From the NCBI GenBank assembly GCA_027415455.1, contig DAIBSV010000065.1, positions 1 to 11,052 of the forward strand: 11,052 nucleotides of DNA, in the 5' to 3' direction. This DNA comes from Nitrospirota bacterium. Lineage in GTDB: Bacteria; Nitrospirota_A; Leptospirillia; Leptospirillales; Leptospirillaceae. Made by a program: the position numbers and the translations under genes. Positions 1 to 7,143 of the stretch are shown piece by piece (within the stretch, counting starts at the first letter, position 1; every line of letters begins with the position of its first letter). The notes under the pieces are model-generated. The model had not been told where the DNA came from and searched no databases. It saw only the letters and a program-made list of their open reading frames with translations.

Positions 1-98
1 TGGGTCTGAGGGGTAATCGGGTAGGCCGCCACGACCTGGGGACGGCAGAGGGCGACCGCCCGGGCGATCGCCTGGGAGCCCTCGAGAGCCTCACGCAT
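1..98 (-). CDS. porA: 2-oxoacid:ferredoxin oxidoreductase alpha subunit, N-terminal fragment
   Basis: This is the 5' end of a gene reading leftward, with 32 codons visible before the window edge. The ATG at 98-96 overlaps the gamma-subunit stop by 8 nt in another frame, which implies translational coupling. The visible peptide contains [10 protein letters not shown] and AAYPITPQT. The YPITPxT signature close to the N-terminus is characteristic of the alpha subunit of pyruvate and related 2-oxoacid:ferredoxin oxidoreductases. These cytosolic enzymes use thiamine diphosphate and CoA to interconvert acyl-CoA plus CO2 with 2-oxoacids, using ferredoxin. Substrate cannot be fixed from 32 residues. 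Pyruvate is the default reading, and 2-oxoglutarate or branched-chain oxoacids remain possible. The ORF is short only because it is cut by the window. Confidence 0.85.
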   Translation of the reverse strand, partial: MREALEGSQAIARAVALCRPQVVAAYPITPQT

Positions 99-684
99 GA
101 ATGGGCTCCTTCCAAAGGTTTTGAGCGACCAGAGAGGCGCCGGAAGCGACGAGACTCATATTTTTTTGCAGGAGATCGCCTGAAAAGCGTCCAGCGAAGG
201 CCCGGCCCAAGCTTTCGGTGGACAGAGTTCCCGTCAGGGAGAGAAATGCCGAAAGAAGAGGAGCATTGGGGATCGGCCGGCCCAGGACCTCCATCGCCAG
301 ACGGGTGGCGGGAATCGTTTCGATCCGGACGGCCGGCCCGACGGTCATCCCCTCCTCTTCAAGGCGTTTCCGGAGCTCTTCGGGAGAGCGGGGAGAATTG
401 ACGAGGATGGCTCCTTCGGGAGAGAGTCCCGCCAGCGTCTCGGGAATCCTGAGGATTCCGTCGTCCGCAAGGACGAGGTAGCGGGGAGAGGTAATTTGGG
501 AGCGCCGAAGGATCGGAGAGCCATCGATACGGACAAAGGCCGTGATCGGAGCCCCTCTCCGCTCGGCCCCGAAGCTCGGGAAGGCCTGGGAAAACTGTCC
601 CTCCAGGAAGGCGGCCGTCGCCAGAAGATAGGCCGCAAGAACATTGCCCTGTCCGCCTCGTCCATGGATCCGGATTTCGACCAT
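91..684 (-). CDS. porG: 2-oxoacid:ferredoxin oxidoreductase gamma subunit
   Basis: This 197-aa protein matches the gamma (catalytic-domain III) subunit of pyruvate/2-oxoacid:ferredoxin oxidoreductases. An N-terminal GRGGQG glycine-rich motif lies at residues 8-13. It is followed by the family pattern [10 protein letters not shown] at about 37-46, and the length is typical. I start it at 684 because a GAGAGG ribosome-binding site lies just upstream and the conserved [13 protein letters not shown] begins there. An in-frame ATG at 729 would add 15 residues lacking family similarity. The next gene, the alpha subunit, overlaps its stop, so the operon begins gamma-alpha. No ferredoxin-like delta subunit lies between them. 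It is transcribed divergently from the hydrogenase operon. The complex would supply or consume reduced ferredoxin in pyruvate metabolism or reductive TCA carbon fixation; the pathway is inferred. Confidence 0.9.
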   Translation of the reverse strand: MVEIRIHGRGGQGNVLAAYLLATAAFLEGQFSQAFPSFGAERRGAPITAFVRIDGSPILRRSQITSPRYLVLADDGILRIPETLAGLSPEGAILVNSPRSPEELRKRLEEEGMTVGPAVRIETIPATRLAMEVLGRPIPNAPLLSAFLSLTGTLSTESLGRAFAGRFSGDLLQKNMSLVASGASLVAQNLWKEPIHA

Positions 685-801
685 TGTTTTCCTCTCGATT
701 CCGGAAGTCGGAAAAACCGTCTTCTCCATTCTTGTCGCAAGAGGCTACGGCAACACTCCCTTTTCAAAATACCACTCGCGCTACCAGGTGAAAAGACGGG
801 T

Positions 802-830
802 ATGGTATTCTTTGTGAATCAGGAAGACAA
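802..830 (-). promoter_or_regulatory. candidate sigma70-type promoter for the porGA operon
   Basis: On the minus strand TTGTCT (830-825) and TACCAT (807-802) are separated by exactly 17 nt. Each hexamer matches the sigma70 consensus at 4 of 6 positions. Transcription would start near 795, leaving a leader of about 110 nt before the ATG at 684. The prediction rests on pattern only. Confidence 0.4.
803..811 (+). promoter_or_regulatory. candidate extended -10 promoter for the hydrogenase operon
   Basis: The string TGGTATTCT fits an extended -10 element (TGn plus TATTCT), about 40 nt upstream of the hydrogenase beta-subunit ATG. No good -35 hexamer is visible. It overlaps the -10 of the opposing porG promoter, so polymerase binding on the two strands could be mutually exclusive. 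I saw no sigma54 -24/-12 element in the intergenic region. Confidence 0.3.
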
Positions 831-850
831 CTCAGGAACGGGGGAGGCTC

Positions 851-1966
851 ATGACGGAAGCAACCGGAGGATTTCTGGAACGGGAGCGCTTTTGTGCCCT
901 CTTCGACCTGTTGCGGGAACGGGGGTATCATCTCGTCGGTCCCCGGATCCGGGACGGAGCGATCGTTTACGGAGAGGTTTCGGGCCCTGAAGATCTTCCC
1001 CAGGGAGTCCGCGATCTTCAGGGAGCCGCTTCCTATCGTCTCGCTCCGGGAGAATCAGGCCGCCATTTCGCCTGGGCCAACGGGCCCCAGGCCTTGAAAC
1101 CTCTCCTGTTCTTTCCCCGGGAGACTCTCTGGGAATCCCGGCGCGAACCCGACGGATCCCTCTCCTTTTCCTCCCCCGACAGTCCCTCAAAGCCCCTGGC
1201 GATCATCGGCGTCCGGGCCTGCGATCTTTCGGCCCTGGATCTTCAGGACCGGCATTTTGGCAAGGGCCCCTTTCCCGACCCGTTCTACGCCGCCCGAAGG
1301 CGGGATCTTTTTCTGATCGCCGTCGACTGTTCCCACCCGGCCGAAACCTGCTTCTGCGCCTCGACCGGAGACGGACCCGAGGCACGCTCAGGATTCGACC
1401 TGGCCCTGGGGGAGATTGACGAAGGCTTTCTCGTTCGGGCCGGCTCGGAAAAGGGGCGGGACCTGCTCCGGGACCTTCCTCTGTCACCGTCCGACCCCCA
1501 CATGGAGGAGGCCCTCAACCATCAAACCGACCAGGCCAGAAATTCTCAGCGGCGCGCCCTTCCCTCCCGAAACCTGAGGGGACTTCTGGCCGCCCGCCCG
1601 GACCACCCCCACTGGAACGACCTGGCCACCCGCTGCCTTTCCTGTGGAAACTGCACCTCCGTCTGCCCGACCTGCTTCTGTTTTTCGGAGCATGAAGATC
1701 CTTCCCTCGACGGGCGTACAAGCCGGCATGTCCGACAATGGGATTCCTGCTTCACCCCAGGCCACAGCTACATCCATCCAGCCCCGCTCAGGGGGGAGAC
1801 ACGGTTCCGGTACCGCCAGTGGCTGACCCATAAACTCGACTACTGGCACGATCAATATGGACGATCCGGTTGCGTCGGATGCGGACGCTGCGTCAGCTGG
1901 TGCCCTGTCGGAATCGATTTCACGGCCGATCTTCCGCTTCTTCTGGAGGAGCCTCATGGAGGGTAA
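851..1966 (+). CDS. hydB: Group 3b [NiFe]-hydrogenase (sulfhydrogenase-type) beta subunit, Fe-S protein
   Basis: This 371-aa protein resembles the beta subunit of cytosolic NAD(P)-linked group 3b hydrogenases (archaeal sulfhydrogenase, about 370 aa). The middle carries the family strings RACDLSALDLQD and CFCASTGDGPEA. The C-terminal third has a two-cluster [4Fe-4S] ferredoxin module. Cluster one uses cysteines at 262, 265, 268 and 272, with extra Cys at 275 and 277. Cluster two uses 341, 344, 347 and 351 (CVGCGRCVSWC). It would wire electrons between the delta subunit and the flavin-bearing gamma subunit. GGGGAGG just before the ATG supports the start. It is first in a beta-gamma-delta-alpha operon, the order known for Pyrococcus hydBGDA, and its stop overlaps the gamma start. 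Polysulfide reductase side activity is known in archaeal relatives but cannot be read from sequence. Confidence 0.9.
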   Translation: MTEATGGFLERERFCALFDLLRERGYHLVGPRIRDGAIVYGEVSGPEDLPQGVRDLQGAASYRLAPGESGRHFAWANGPQALKPLLFFPRETLWESRREPDGSLSFSSPDSPSKPLAIIGVRACDLSALDLQDRHFGKGPFPDPFYAARRRDLFLIAVDCSHPAETCFCASTGDGPEARSGFDLALGEIDEGFLVRAGSEKGRDLLRDLPLSPSDPHMEEALNHQTDQARNSQRRALPSRNLRGLLAARPDHPHWNDLATRCLSCGNCTSVCPTCFCFSEHEDPSLDGRTSRHVRQWDSCFTPGHSYIHPAPLRGETRFRYRQWLTHKLDYWHDQYGRSGCVGCGRCVSWCPVGIDFTADLPLLLEEPHGG

Positions 1967-2786
1967 CCCTCACATGCCCCGCGCCGCCGTCATCCGGGAC
2001 CGGATCGAGGAGGCTCCCACCGTCCTGACCCTGCGGATCGAACCTTTGGAGGATCCTCAGGTGCCCTTTTCCTTCAGCCCGGGGCAGTTCAACATGGTGG
2101 GGGTTTTTGGCGTGGGGGAGGTTCCCCTCTCCATCGTCTCGGATCCCTTGGATACGGATTTTTTCGACCACACGGTCCGGATCGTCGGACGCGTCACCGA
2201 AGCAATGGCCCGCCTGAAAGTGGGAGATCGCCTGACGATCCGTGGGCCCTTCGGGAACGGGTGGCCCTTGGAGGGCGCACGCGGGCGGGACATCGTCCTG
2301 GTGTCGGGAGGCCTCGGATGCGCCCCCCTCGTTTCAGTCGTCAACTATGTCGTCCGGCGGCGGGAAGATTTCGGATCCCTGACCGTTCTCCATGGCGTCA
2401 AGAATCCGGGCGATCTTTTCTGGAAGGACCGCTTCGCCCGTCTCAACACGCTCGGAGGAACCCGCGTCTTCCTGACGAGCGACGTGGGTGGATCGGGATG
2501 GGAGGGGGCCGTCGGACCAGTCACGAACCTGATTCCCCATATCCCGGTCACCGCCCGGACAACGGCCAAGATATGCGGGCCGGAACCCATGATGCTGGCC
2601 ACGGTGAAAAAACTTCTGGCACAGGGCATTCCTGAAAGCGAGCTCTGGGTCAGCCTCGAACGGAACATGCAATGCGCCGCCGGATTCTGTGGCCACTGCC
2701 AACTGGGAGAGATGTTCGTCTGCCGCAGCGGGCCGGTCTTCCGGTATCCCGAGATCAAGAACCGTCTGGGAATCCGGGGGCTCTGA
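1956..2786 (+). CDS. hydG: Group 3b [NiFe]-hydrogenase gamma subunit, FAD/NAD(P)-binding reductase
   Basis: This 276-aa protein belongs to the ferredoxin-NADP reductase-like superfamily and is the diaphorase subunit where NAD(P) is reduced or oxidised. An N-terminal FAD-binding barrel carries PGQF and then VPLSI. GPFGNGWP and the glycine-rich VSGGLGCAPL follow at the nucleotide-binding domain, then CGPEPMM. A C-terminal [2Fe-2S] site uses Cys 240, 245, 248 and 256 (CAAGFCGHC). I chose ATG 1956, overlapping the beta stop by 11 nt, because GGAGGAG lies 5 nt upstream. ATG 1974 is an alternative that shortens the protein by 6 residues. An upstream in-frame ATG at 1857 lies deep inside the beta gene and is unlikely. 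NADPH preference is usual in this group, but I cannot read cofactor choice with certainty. Confidence 0.9.
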   Translation: MEGNPHMPRAAVIRDRIEEAPTVLTLRIEPLEDPQVPFSFSPGQFNMVGVFGVGEVPLSIVSDPLDTDFFDHTVRIVGRVTEAMARLKVGDRLTIRGPFGNGWPLEGARGRDIVLVSGGLGCAPLVSVVNYVVRRREDFGSLTVLHGVKNPGDLFWKDRFARLNTLGGTRVFLTSDVGGSGWEGAVGPVTNLIPHIPVTARTTAKICGPEPMMLATVKKLLAQGIPESELWVSLERNMQCAAGFCGHCQLGEMFVCRSGPVFRYPEIKNRLGIRGL

Positions 2787-2788
2787 GG

Positions 2789-3601
2789 ATGATAAAGCCC
2801 ACACCATCCCGCCAGCAATCCCTGCCCCCCCCGCGCAAACCCCGGATTGCGGTCCTGAAGCTGGCCTCCTGCGACGGATGCCAGCTGGCCTTTCTGGGTC
2901 TCGGAAACCGGCTTCTCGAGCTCGCGGCGATGGTCGAGTTCGTCCATTTTGCCGAAATGGGTCCCCTCGGCTCCTTGACCGATCTCGACATCACCTTCAT
3001 CGAGGGAAGCCTCTCCACCCAGGAGGACCTCGAAACGGTCCGCTCCGTCCGCAAGGAAAGCCGGTATCTGGTGACGATCGGGGCCTGCGCCACCTCCGGA
3101 GGAATCCAGGCTCTTAGAAACCTGACCTCAGGAGACCCCCTCGCCGCCGTCTATCCTTCGCCCGACTTCATCGACTTTCTCGCACACTCAACCCCTGTCT
3201 CCTCTGAAGTTCCGGTCGATCTTGAACTCTGGGGATGTCCCGTGACAGGGGACCAGGTCCTGGGAGCCCTCCGCTCGATTCTCTCGGGGGCGCCTCCCCC
3301 GGTCGAGCATGACAAGGTCTGCCTCGAATGCAAGCGCCGCGGGATCTCCTGCGTGACGGTCACGAAGGGAGTTCCCTGTCTCGGACCGGTGACCCTCACG
3401 GGGTGCGGGGCCCTCTGTCCCTCCTTCGGACGGGGGTGCTACGGATGTTTCGGCCCCTCCGAGAATCCCGAAACGGCCTCCCTCGCCAGGACGTTTTCCG
3501 GGCTTGGTCTCACTCCGGACGAGGTTGCCCGGCGCTTTCTCTTCATCAACAGCAATGCCGGTCCTTTCCGGGAGGAAGGAGAACGATGGCAGGAAGGTTA
3601 A
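2789..3601 (+). CDS. hydD: Group 3b [NiFe]-hydrogenase delta subunit (small subunit)
   Basis: This 270-aa protein is the hydrogenase small subunit, related to the 20-kDa NuoB-like subunit of complex I. It carries the Fe-S relay from the NiFe site. The proximal-cluster cysteines are at 28 and 31 (SCDGCQ), 100 (IGACATSGG) and 150 (CPVTGDQV). A C-terminal Cys-rich part has Cys 178, 181, 188, 197, 206, 210, 217 and 220, matching the medial and distal clusters. It has no twin-arginine signal, so the enzyme is cytosolic. The ATG at 2789 is 2 nt after the gamma stop. A longer in-frame reading from 2672 would overlap the gamma gene by over 100 nt and lacks similarity. It is co-transcribed with the alpha gene 4 nt downstream. 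Confidence 0.92.
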   Translation: MIKPTPSRQQSLPPPRKPRIAVLKLASCDGCQLAFLGLGNRLLELAAMVEFVHFAEMGPLGSLTDLDITFIEGSLSTQEDLETVRSVRKESRYLVTIGACATSGGIQALRNLTSGDPLAAVYPSPDFIDFLAHSTPVSSEVPVDLELWGCPVTGDQVLGALRSILSGAPPPVEHDKVCLECKRRGISCVTVTKGVPCLGPVTLTGCGALCPSFGRGCYGCFGPSENPETASLARTFSGLGLTPDEVARRFLFINSNAGPFREEGERWQEG

Positions 3602-3605
3602 TCCC

Positions 3606-4904
3606 ATGAGTGATGACCGCATTCTTCGCATTCCGGTCATGGCCCGGGTGGAGGGGAAGGGGGCGCTTGAAATGACCGTGAGCCGGGGGAGGGTCGGAGA
3701 GGTCCGACTCCGCATTTTCGAACCCCCCCGACTCTTCGAAAAGATTCTTGAAGGGCGCGAGTTCCGGGAGGTCCCGGACATCGTGGCCCGTATCTGTGGC
3801 ATCTGCCCCGCCGCCTATCAGCTGACGGCCGTTTCGGCCATCGAAGCCGGATTCGGCCTCCAACCCGGAGAGGAGATTTCCCGATTCCGGAAAATCCTGG
3901 CCTGCGGGGAATGGATTTCAAGCCATAGTCTTCATGTCCATCTTCTGGCTGCGCCGGACTTTCTGGGATACGAGGACGTCATGGAGTGGGCCCGGCACGA
4001 TCCTGAAAGCGTGCGGAGGGGGTTCGAGCTCCATGCCGTAGGCAACGCCCTCCTCTCCCTTATGGGAGGGAGACCGGTCCATCCCGTGGGAGCTTGCGTC
4101 GGAGGCTTCTTCGGCTTTCCCCATGAGGAGGAGCGGGAGGCCGTTGCCTCCCGGGTCCGCGCCGCCCTTCCCCTGGCCACGGATCTCGTGCATTGGGCCG
4201 CCTCCCTCCCCTACCCGGAAAGCGAGCGCGCCTTTGTATCGGTCTCCCTGCGGGCCCCCGACTCCTACCCCATGAACGGGGGGCGAATCGTTTCGAGCCG
4301 GGGACTTTCCATTGATCCGTCTGACTTCGAGGCGCATGTGGAGGAGTTCCAGGTTCCCCATTCGACGGCCTTCCACAGCCTTCTCGACGGAGAGCCCTAT
4401 CTCGTGGGCCCTCTGGCCCGCCTGAACCTGAATGCAGACAGGCTACCCCCGGAGATCCTCTCCCTGATTGCGGACTCGGGCATCCGCCTTCCCAGCACCA
4501 ACATGAACCACAGTCTCCTGGCCCGGGCGATCGAAATCCGATTTGCCCTTGGAGAGGCCCTGGCCCATCTTGAAAAACCCTCCACGGGATCTCCCTCCTC
4601 CCTCCCTGTCCCGATCCGGGAGTCCACCGGAATTGCCGCCACCGAAGCTCCCCGGGGCATCCTCTGGCACCGGTACGACCTCTCCGAAAACGGTCTTGTC
4701 CGGAAAGCCCGGATCATTCCTCCGACGAGCCAAAACCAGACCATCATGGAGGCCGACCTTCGTGAATCCCTCGAGACAGGCGGCCTCGAACGCCCGGATG
4801 AGGCCTTACGGAAGGAGGCAGAGCGGATTGTCCGAAACTATGATCCCTGCATCTCCTGCGCCACCCACTTTCTGGACCTGACCGTCCACCGAAGGGATCG
4901 GTGA
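3606..4904 (+). CDS. hydA: Group 3b [NiFe]-hydrogenase alpha subunit (catalytic large subunit)
   Basis: This 432-aa catalytic subunit binds the NiFe(CN)2CO centre, which cleaves or forms H2. RVEGKG lies at residues 14-19. The N-terminal nickel motif has Cys 64 and Cys 67 (RICGICPAAY), and the C-terminal motif has Cys 415 and Cys 418 (DPCISCATH). Residue 71 is Tyr where many NiFe hydrogenases have His (CxxCxxxH). The C-terminus continues past His 421 with 11 residues (FLDLTVHRRDR), the kind of tail removed by a maturation protease after nickel insertion, so the protein is encoded as a precursor. The ATG 3606 start has AGGAAGG 8 nt upstream. In-frame readings from 3504 overlap the delta gene. 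The protease gene follows with a GTGA overlap. Confidence 0.93.
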   Translation: MSDDRILRIPVMARVEGKGALEMTVSRGRVGEVRLRIFEPPRLFEKILEGREFREVPDIVARICGICPAAYQLTAVSAIEAGFGLQPGEEISRFRKILACGEWISSHSLHVHLLAAPDFLGYEDVMEWARHDPESVRRGFELHAVGNALLSLMGGRPVHPVGACVGGFFGFPHEEEREAVASRVRAALPLATDLVHWAASLPYPESERAFVSVSLRAPDSYPMNGGRIVSSRGLSIDPSDFEAHVEEFQVPHSTAFHSLLDGEPYLVGPLARLNLNADRLPPEILSLIADSGIRLPSTNMNHSLLARAIEIRFALGEALAHLEKPSTGSPSSLPVPIRESTGIAATEAPRGILWHRYDLSENGLVRKARIIPPTSQNQTIMEADLRESLETGGLERPDEALRKEAERIVRNYDPCISCATHFLDLTVHRRDR

Positions 4905-5442
4905 CCTCCCGGGTCCGCCTCTTCGGGATTGGCTCTCCCTTTCACGGAGACCAGTGGGGGCTTCGTCTGGTCGAGGAGATGATTCGGGATGGCTTTTCCC
5001 TTCCATTGACGGAATGGTCTTCGACCTTCAGATCCTGGACCGTCCGGGATGGGGGTTGCTGGACCGCCTTCAGGGGCCGGATCCTGTGATTCTGATCGAT
5101 GCCATGCTCTCCGGAAGCCCCCCCGGATCGATCCGCAGGATCACCCTGCCGGAGCTCCCTTTTTCCCTTGCTCCCCTCTCTTCCCATTCAGTCGGCGTAC
5201 TTTCGATCCTTGCGCTGGGAAAGGAACTGGGAGTGCTTCCTCCCTCTCTGTTCCTTTACGGCGTTGAAATCAAGCCTTTTTCTTCGTCCACCCCCCCATT
5301 TATCCGGACCGATCCCGATCCAGGGATCTCCCTTGCCCTACGGAATATCATCTTGAGGGATCTGCCATCCCTTCTGTCCTCCGGCCCCTCTCCCCCCGGA
5401 GACCAGCAATCATCTTCTTCCGAAAAATCTTCCGCTCCCTGA
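4901..5442 (+). pseudogene. Hydrogenase maturation protease (HycI/HyaD/HoxW-like), split by a -1 frameshift
   Basis: The gene starts at GTG 4901, overlapping the alpha-subunit stop (GTGA). The first frame encodes FGIGSPFHGDQWG and LRLVEEM, the classical protease N-terminus. It then loses similarity and stops at 5089. From about 4990-5025 the similarity continues in the -1 frame with LDRPGWGLLDRL, VILIDAML, SSHSVGV and LYGVEIKPF, ending at the TGA at 5440-5442. The three expected metal ligands are all present: Asp 17 of the first frame, the Asp codon at 5098 and the His codon at 5185. Restoring one nucleotide gives a normal 180-aa protein. Homopolymers in the junction area (TTTT then CCC at about 4994-5000) are a likely indel site. 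It may be a true lesion, a sequencing error or recoding. The family cleaves the large-subunit C-terminal tail. Confidence 0.8.
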
Positions 5443-5741
5443 AGTGTTCTTCTGATTCAGGAGCGGAAGCGGACTCCTGTCAGGGAAAGGGGACGCCTCA
5501 GACAAAGGATCCAACCACGAGCGAGAGATCACTTTCTGAAATCAGCGCGTGGGGCCAATCGAATTTTTGTCGGCCAGCCGAACGGATTCAAAAATGAAGG
5601 ATGTCCCTGTCAATGATTCCCGACGGGATCAGGAGAGAGTCACCTTCCATCACAAGCTCTGCTATAATCCTGAAAGGACTTTGGCAAGACTTCCGGAAGG
5701 TCCGAAACGTGAGGAAAGAACGACAGGACATCCCGTGGAAG
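5443..5741. other. non-coding interval downstream of the hydrogenase operon
   Basis: About 300 nt contain no convincing gene. The only ORF is a 69-codon frame without recognisable domains. A 6-bp perfect inverted repeat CAGGAG/CTCCTG (5458-5463 with 5474-5479) lacks a T-run. A second small hairpin surrounds CCCGACGGG. No clear intrinsic terminator for the hydrogenase operon is visible. An extended -10 promoter lies at 5660-5668. Confidence 0.5.
5660..5668 (+). promoter_or_regulatory. extended -10 promoter of an unassigned transcript
   Basis: TGCTATAAT is a perfect TATAAT with the TGn extension. The -35 region is poor (no TTGACA-like hexamer at 16-18 nt), which is tolerated with extended -10 elements. 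The predicted transcript would start near 5675, opening with a 7-bp stem GGACTTT/AAGGTCC (5675-5681 with 5697-5703). It would run into the hairpin at 5749-5786. No coding gene follows closely; the next plus-strand gene starts at 5980. Confidence 0.45.
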
Positions 5742-5786
5742 AAAAAAAGCAGGCATAATTGGGCCAGTTAGCCACATTATGTCTGC
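5742..5786 (-). terminator. intrinsic terminator of tRNA-Pro
   Basis: Read on the minus strand, a long imperfect hairpin (GCAG, then CATAAT, then GGC, paired with GCC, ATTATG and CTGC) spans 5786-5749. It is followed directly by seven Ts (5748-5742). It lies about 30 nt past the tRNA 3' end. On the plus strand the same hairpin is followed only by TTTCTTC, so it could act weakly in that direction too. Confidence 0.75.
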
Positions 5787-5816
5787 TTTCTTCAAATCCA
5801 CTATCTGAATGAACAT

Positions 5817-5893
5817 TGGTCGGGGCGACAGGATTTGAACCTGCGACCCCCTGCTCCCAAAGCAGGTGCGCTACCAAGCTGCGCCACGCCCCG
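5817..5893 (-). tRNA. tRNA-Pro, anticodon UGG, CCA encoded
   Basis: A complete cloverleaf can be folded by eye. The acceptor stem CGGGGCG/CGCCCCG has seven Watson-Crick pairs, and the D stem is GCGC/GCGC. The anticodon stem CCTGC/GCAGG encloses loop TTTGGGA with anticodon TGG. The T arm contains TTCGAAT with one G-T pair. The discriminator is A, and CCA is genomically encoded at 5819-5817. Total length is 77 nt. UGG can read most or all proline codons. It stands alone, with its own -10 and its own terminator, and is not part of a tRNA cluster. No integrase or att-like duplication of its 3' end was noticed in the window. Confidence 0.96.
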
Positions 5894-5914
5894 AATTGAA
5901 ATCGACAGAAACGA

Positions 5915-5920
5915 ATTGTA
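5915..5920 (-). promoter_or_regulatory. candidate -10 box of tRNA-Pro
   Basis: TACAAT on the minus strand (5 of 6 to TATAAT) ends 21 nt before the mature tRNA 5' end, a normal distance allowing a short processed leader. A TTGACC hexamer at 5939-5934 is only 13 nt away, too close for a standard -35, so only the -10 is proposed. Confidence 0.4.
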
Positions 5921-5979
5921 ACAGATTCGGACCGGTCAATGACAGCCTTTCGACCGACATAAGGACTGGCCCTTCCCCG

Positions 5980-7143
5980 ATGACATGGCGATCATTGATC
6001 CTGACAGCTTTGGGCGGAATCTTCTGGATTTCCCTTATTCCTCCGGGACCCTCACCGGCCGAAGAGATCCTGAACGAGGAACACTCTCATTATCGGGACC
6101 AGATCCAGAGGATCCACGAGGCTCTCGAAAAGAACAAAACCGAGAGCGATGTTCGCTCCCTCCTCGATGATGCCAGACGCTCCGCCCGATGGATTTTCAA
6201 GGAACCAGGAGCCGCAGAAACAGTTGAACGCCGTCTGGGGCGGCGCATCGACAAGGAATTTTTTGAACTCAACCTTCCCGTCCTCATCCACACACTTCCG
6301 GCCAGGCCCTTTCTGCTTCAGAAAACAACCCCTCACTCCAGTGTGGTGACGAATTTCGAGGAAGGAACAATCACATCCCAGGTGACCGTGCCATTTTTTG
6401 AAAACAATGGGCTCAGAAAGGCTCGCAACGAGGCCGTTTTTCTCTCCATCCTGCTTCTCCGTGACGGCATCATGAATCTGCCTGTCCGGGAATTCGTCCG
6501 GCTTCGCAAGACAGCTCCCCCGGAAACCTTTCAGGCGGGAGGGACGGTCGAGAGATATCTGATCGCCAATGGTCTGACCCGGTCGAATCTTTTCGTGGAC
6601 ATTCACGCACTGGCCGCCGGAGGGGGAATTGCACTGGCCCGCATCACCCTTCCCCTTCCGTTGCATATCGGGGACAATCTGGCACTGACAATGGAGCGTT
6701 CCGCGGCCTCCCCTCCCCCTCCCGACATGATCGCCTTCAAGCCCCACGGTCTTCCTCCCACCGGACTTCTTATCGATGCCCGCCGGTACAGGATCCATCC
6801 CTTTCGGGACGTGATTCTCATTTCGGACACACGTCACATTCTCATGATCCCGGACGAAGGTCGTCCCTCCGGAGTTCTTCCCTACGGCTGGGCCGGCTGG
6901 AGCGACGGACTGGACATCGAGGCGGTCGAACGGAGGGTGGGATTGCGCCCCCTGGTCGTCCGTCCCGAGGAATTTCTCCATCGGCAGGTCTTCGTCTTTT
7001 CGCAAAGAGATTCCCGCAAAATTCTTCATTCGCTGTACCCCTCTAAGCTTATGGCCACGGGACACATCCTGATCCTCCTGGCTCCCCAGCGGCTCGTACG
7101 CCCCCCCTCCCTCTCCAAGACTACAAAGGGAGAGGGCCGGTGA
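5980..7143 (+). CDS. uncharacterised secreted protein with signal peptide
   Basis: This is a 387-aa protein of unrecognised family. It starts at ATG 5980 with a classical Sec signal peptide: Arg 4, a hydrophobic core over residues 5-20, and an S-P-A cleavage site after Ala 27. An AAGGA 14 nt upstream is a weak ribosome site. Longer in-frame readings run into the tRNA and are rejected. The mature part begins with a polar helical stretch (about 30-80), followed by mixed beta-rich sequence. TGLLIDARRYRIHP at about 266-279 resembles the TGL-IDAR segment seen in LPP20/FlgP-like periplasmic proteins; I treat that as a hint only. It probably acts in the periplasm or at the outer membrane. It is translationally coupled (GTGA overlap) to a lipoprotein gene, so the two likely form one envelope system. 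The tail after about residue 370 is basic. Confidence 0.7.
   Translation: MTWRSLILTALGGIFWISLIPPGPSPAEEILNEEHSHYRDQIQRIHEALEKNKTESDVRSLLDDARRSARWIFKEPGAAETVERRLGRRIDKEFFELNLPVLIHTLPARPFLLQKTTPHSSVVTNFEEGTITSQVTVPFFENNGLRKARNEAVFLSILLLRDGIMNLPVREFVRLRKTAPPETFQAGGTVERYLIANGLTRSNLFVDIHALAAGGGIALARITLPLPLHIGDNLALTMERSAASPPPPDMIAFKPHGLPPTGLLIDARRYRIHPFRDVILISDTRHILMIPDEGRPSGVLPYGWAGWSDGLDIEAVERRVGLRPLVVRPEEFLHRQVFVFSQRDSRKILHSLYPSKLMATGHILILLAPQRLVRPPSLSKTTKGEGR

Noticed and set aside
4985..5030. programmed -1 frameshift site in the protease gene
   Set aside because: I looked for an X XXY YYZ heptamer in the first frame and found none; the codons are TTT TCC CTT. An indel is simpler, though recoding is kept as an open alternative.
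5458..5479. inverted repeat CAGGAG/CTCCTG as terminator of the hydrogenase operon
   Set aside because: It has only a 6-bp stem, a 10-nt loop and no T-run after it. It is too weak to call.
5549..5758. 69-codon frame on the plus strand downstream of the hydrogenase operon
   Set aside because: It has no recognisable domain and a low-complexity charged composition. The candidate promoter lies inside it, and its end runs into the tRNA terminator hairpin.
5817..5893. tRNA-Pro as an integration site for a mobile element
   Set aside because: No integrase, transposase or repeat of the tRNA 3' end was seen nearby, and the flanking genes look like ordinary chromosome.
6052..7065. 337-aa open frame on the minus strand
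   Set aside because: It lies entirely antisense to the secreted-protein gene, which has a signal peptide and coupling to its neighbour. The antisense frame shows no domain and has no ribosome site.
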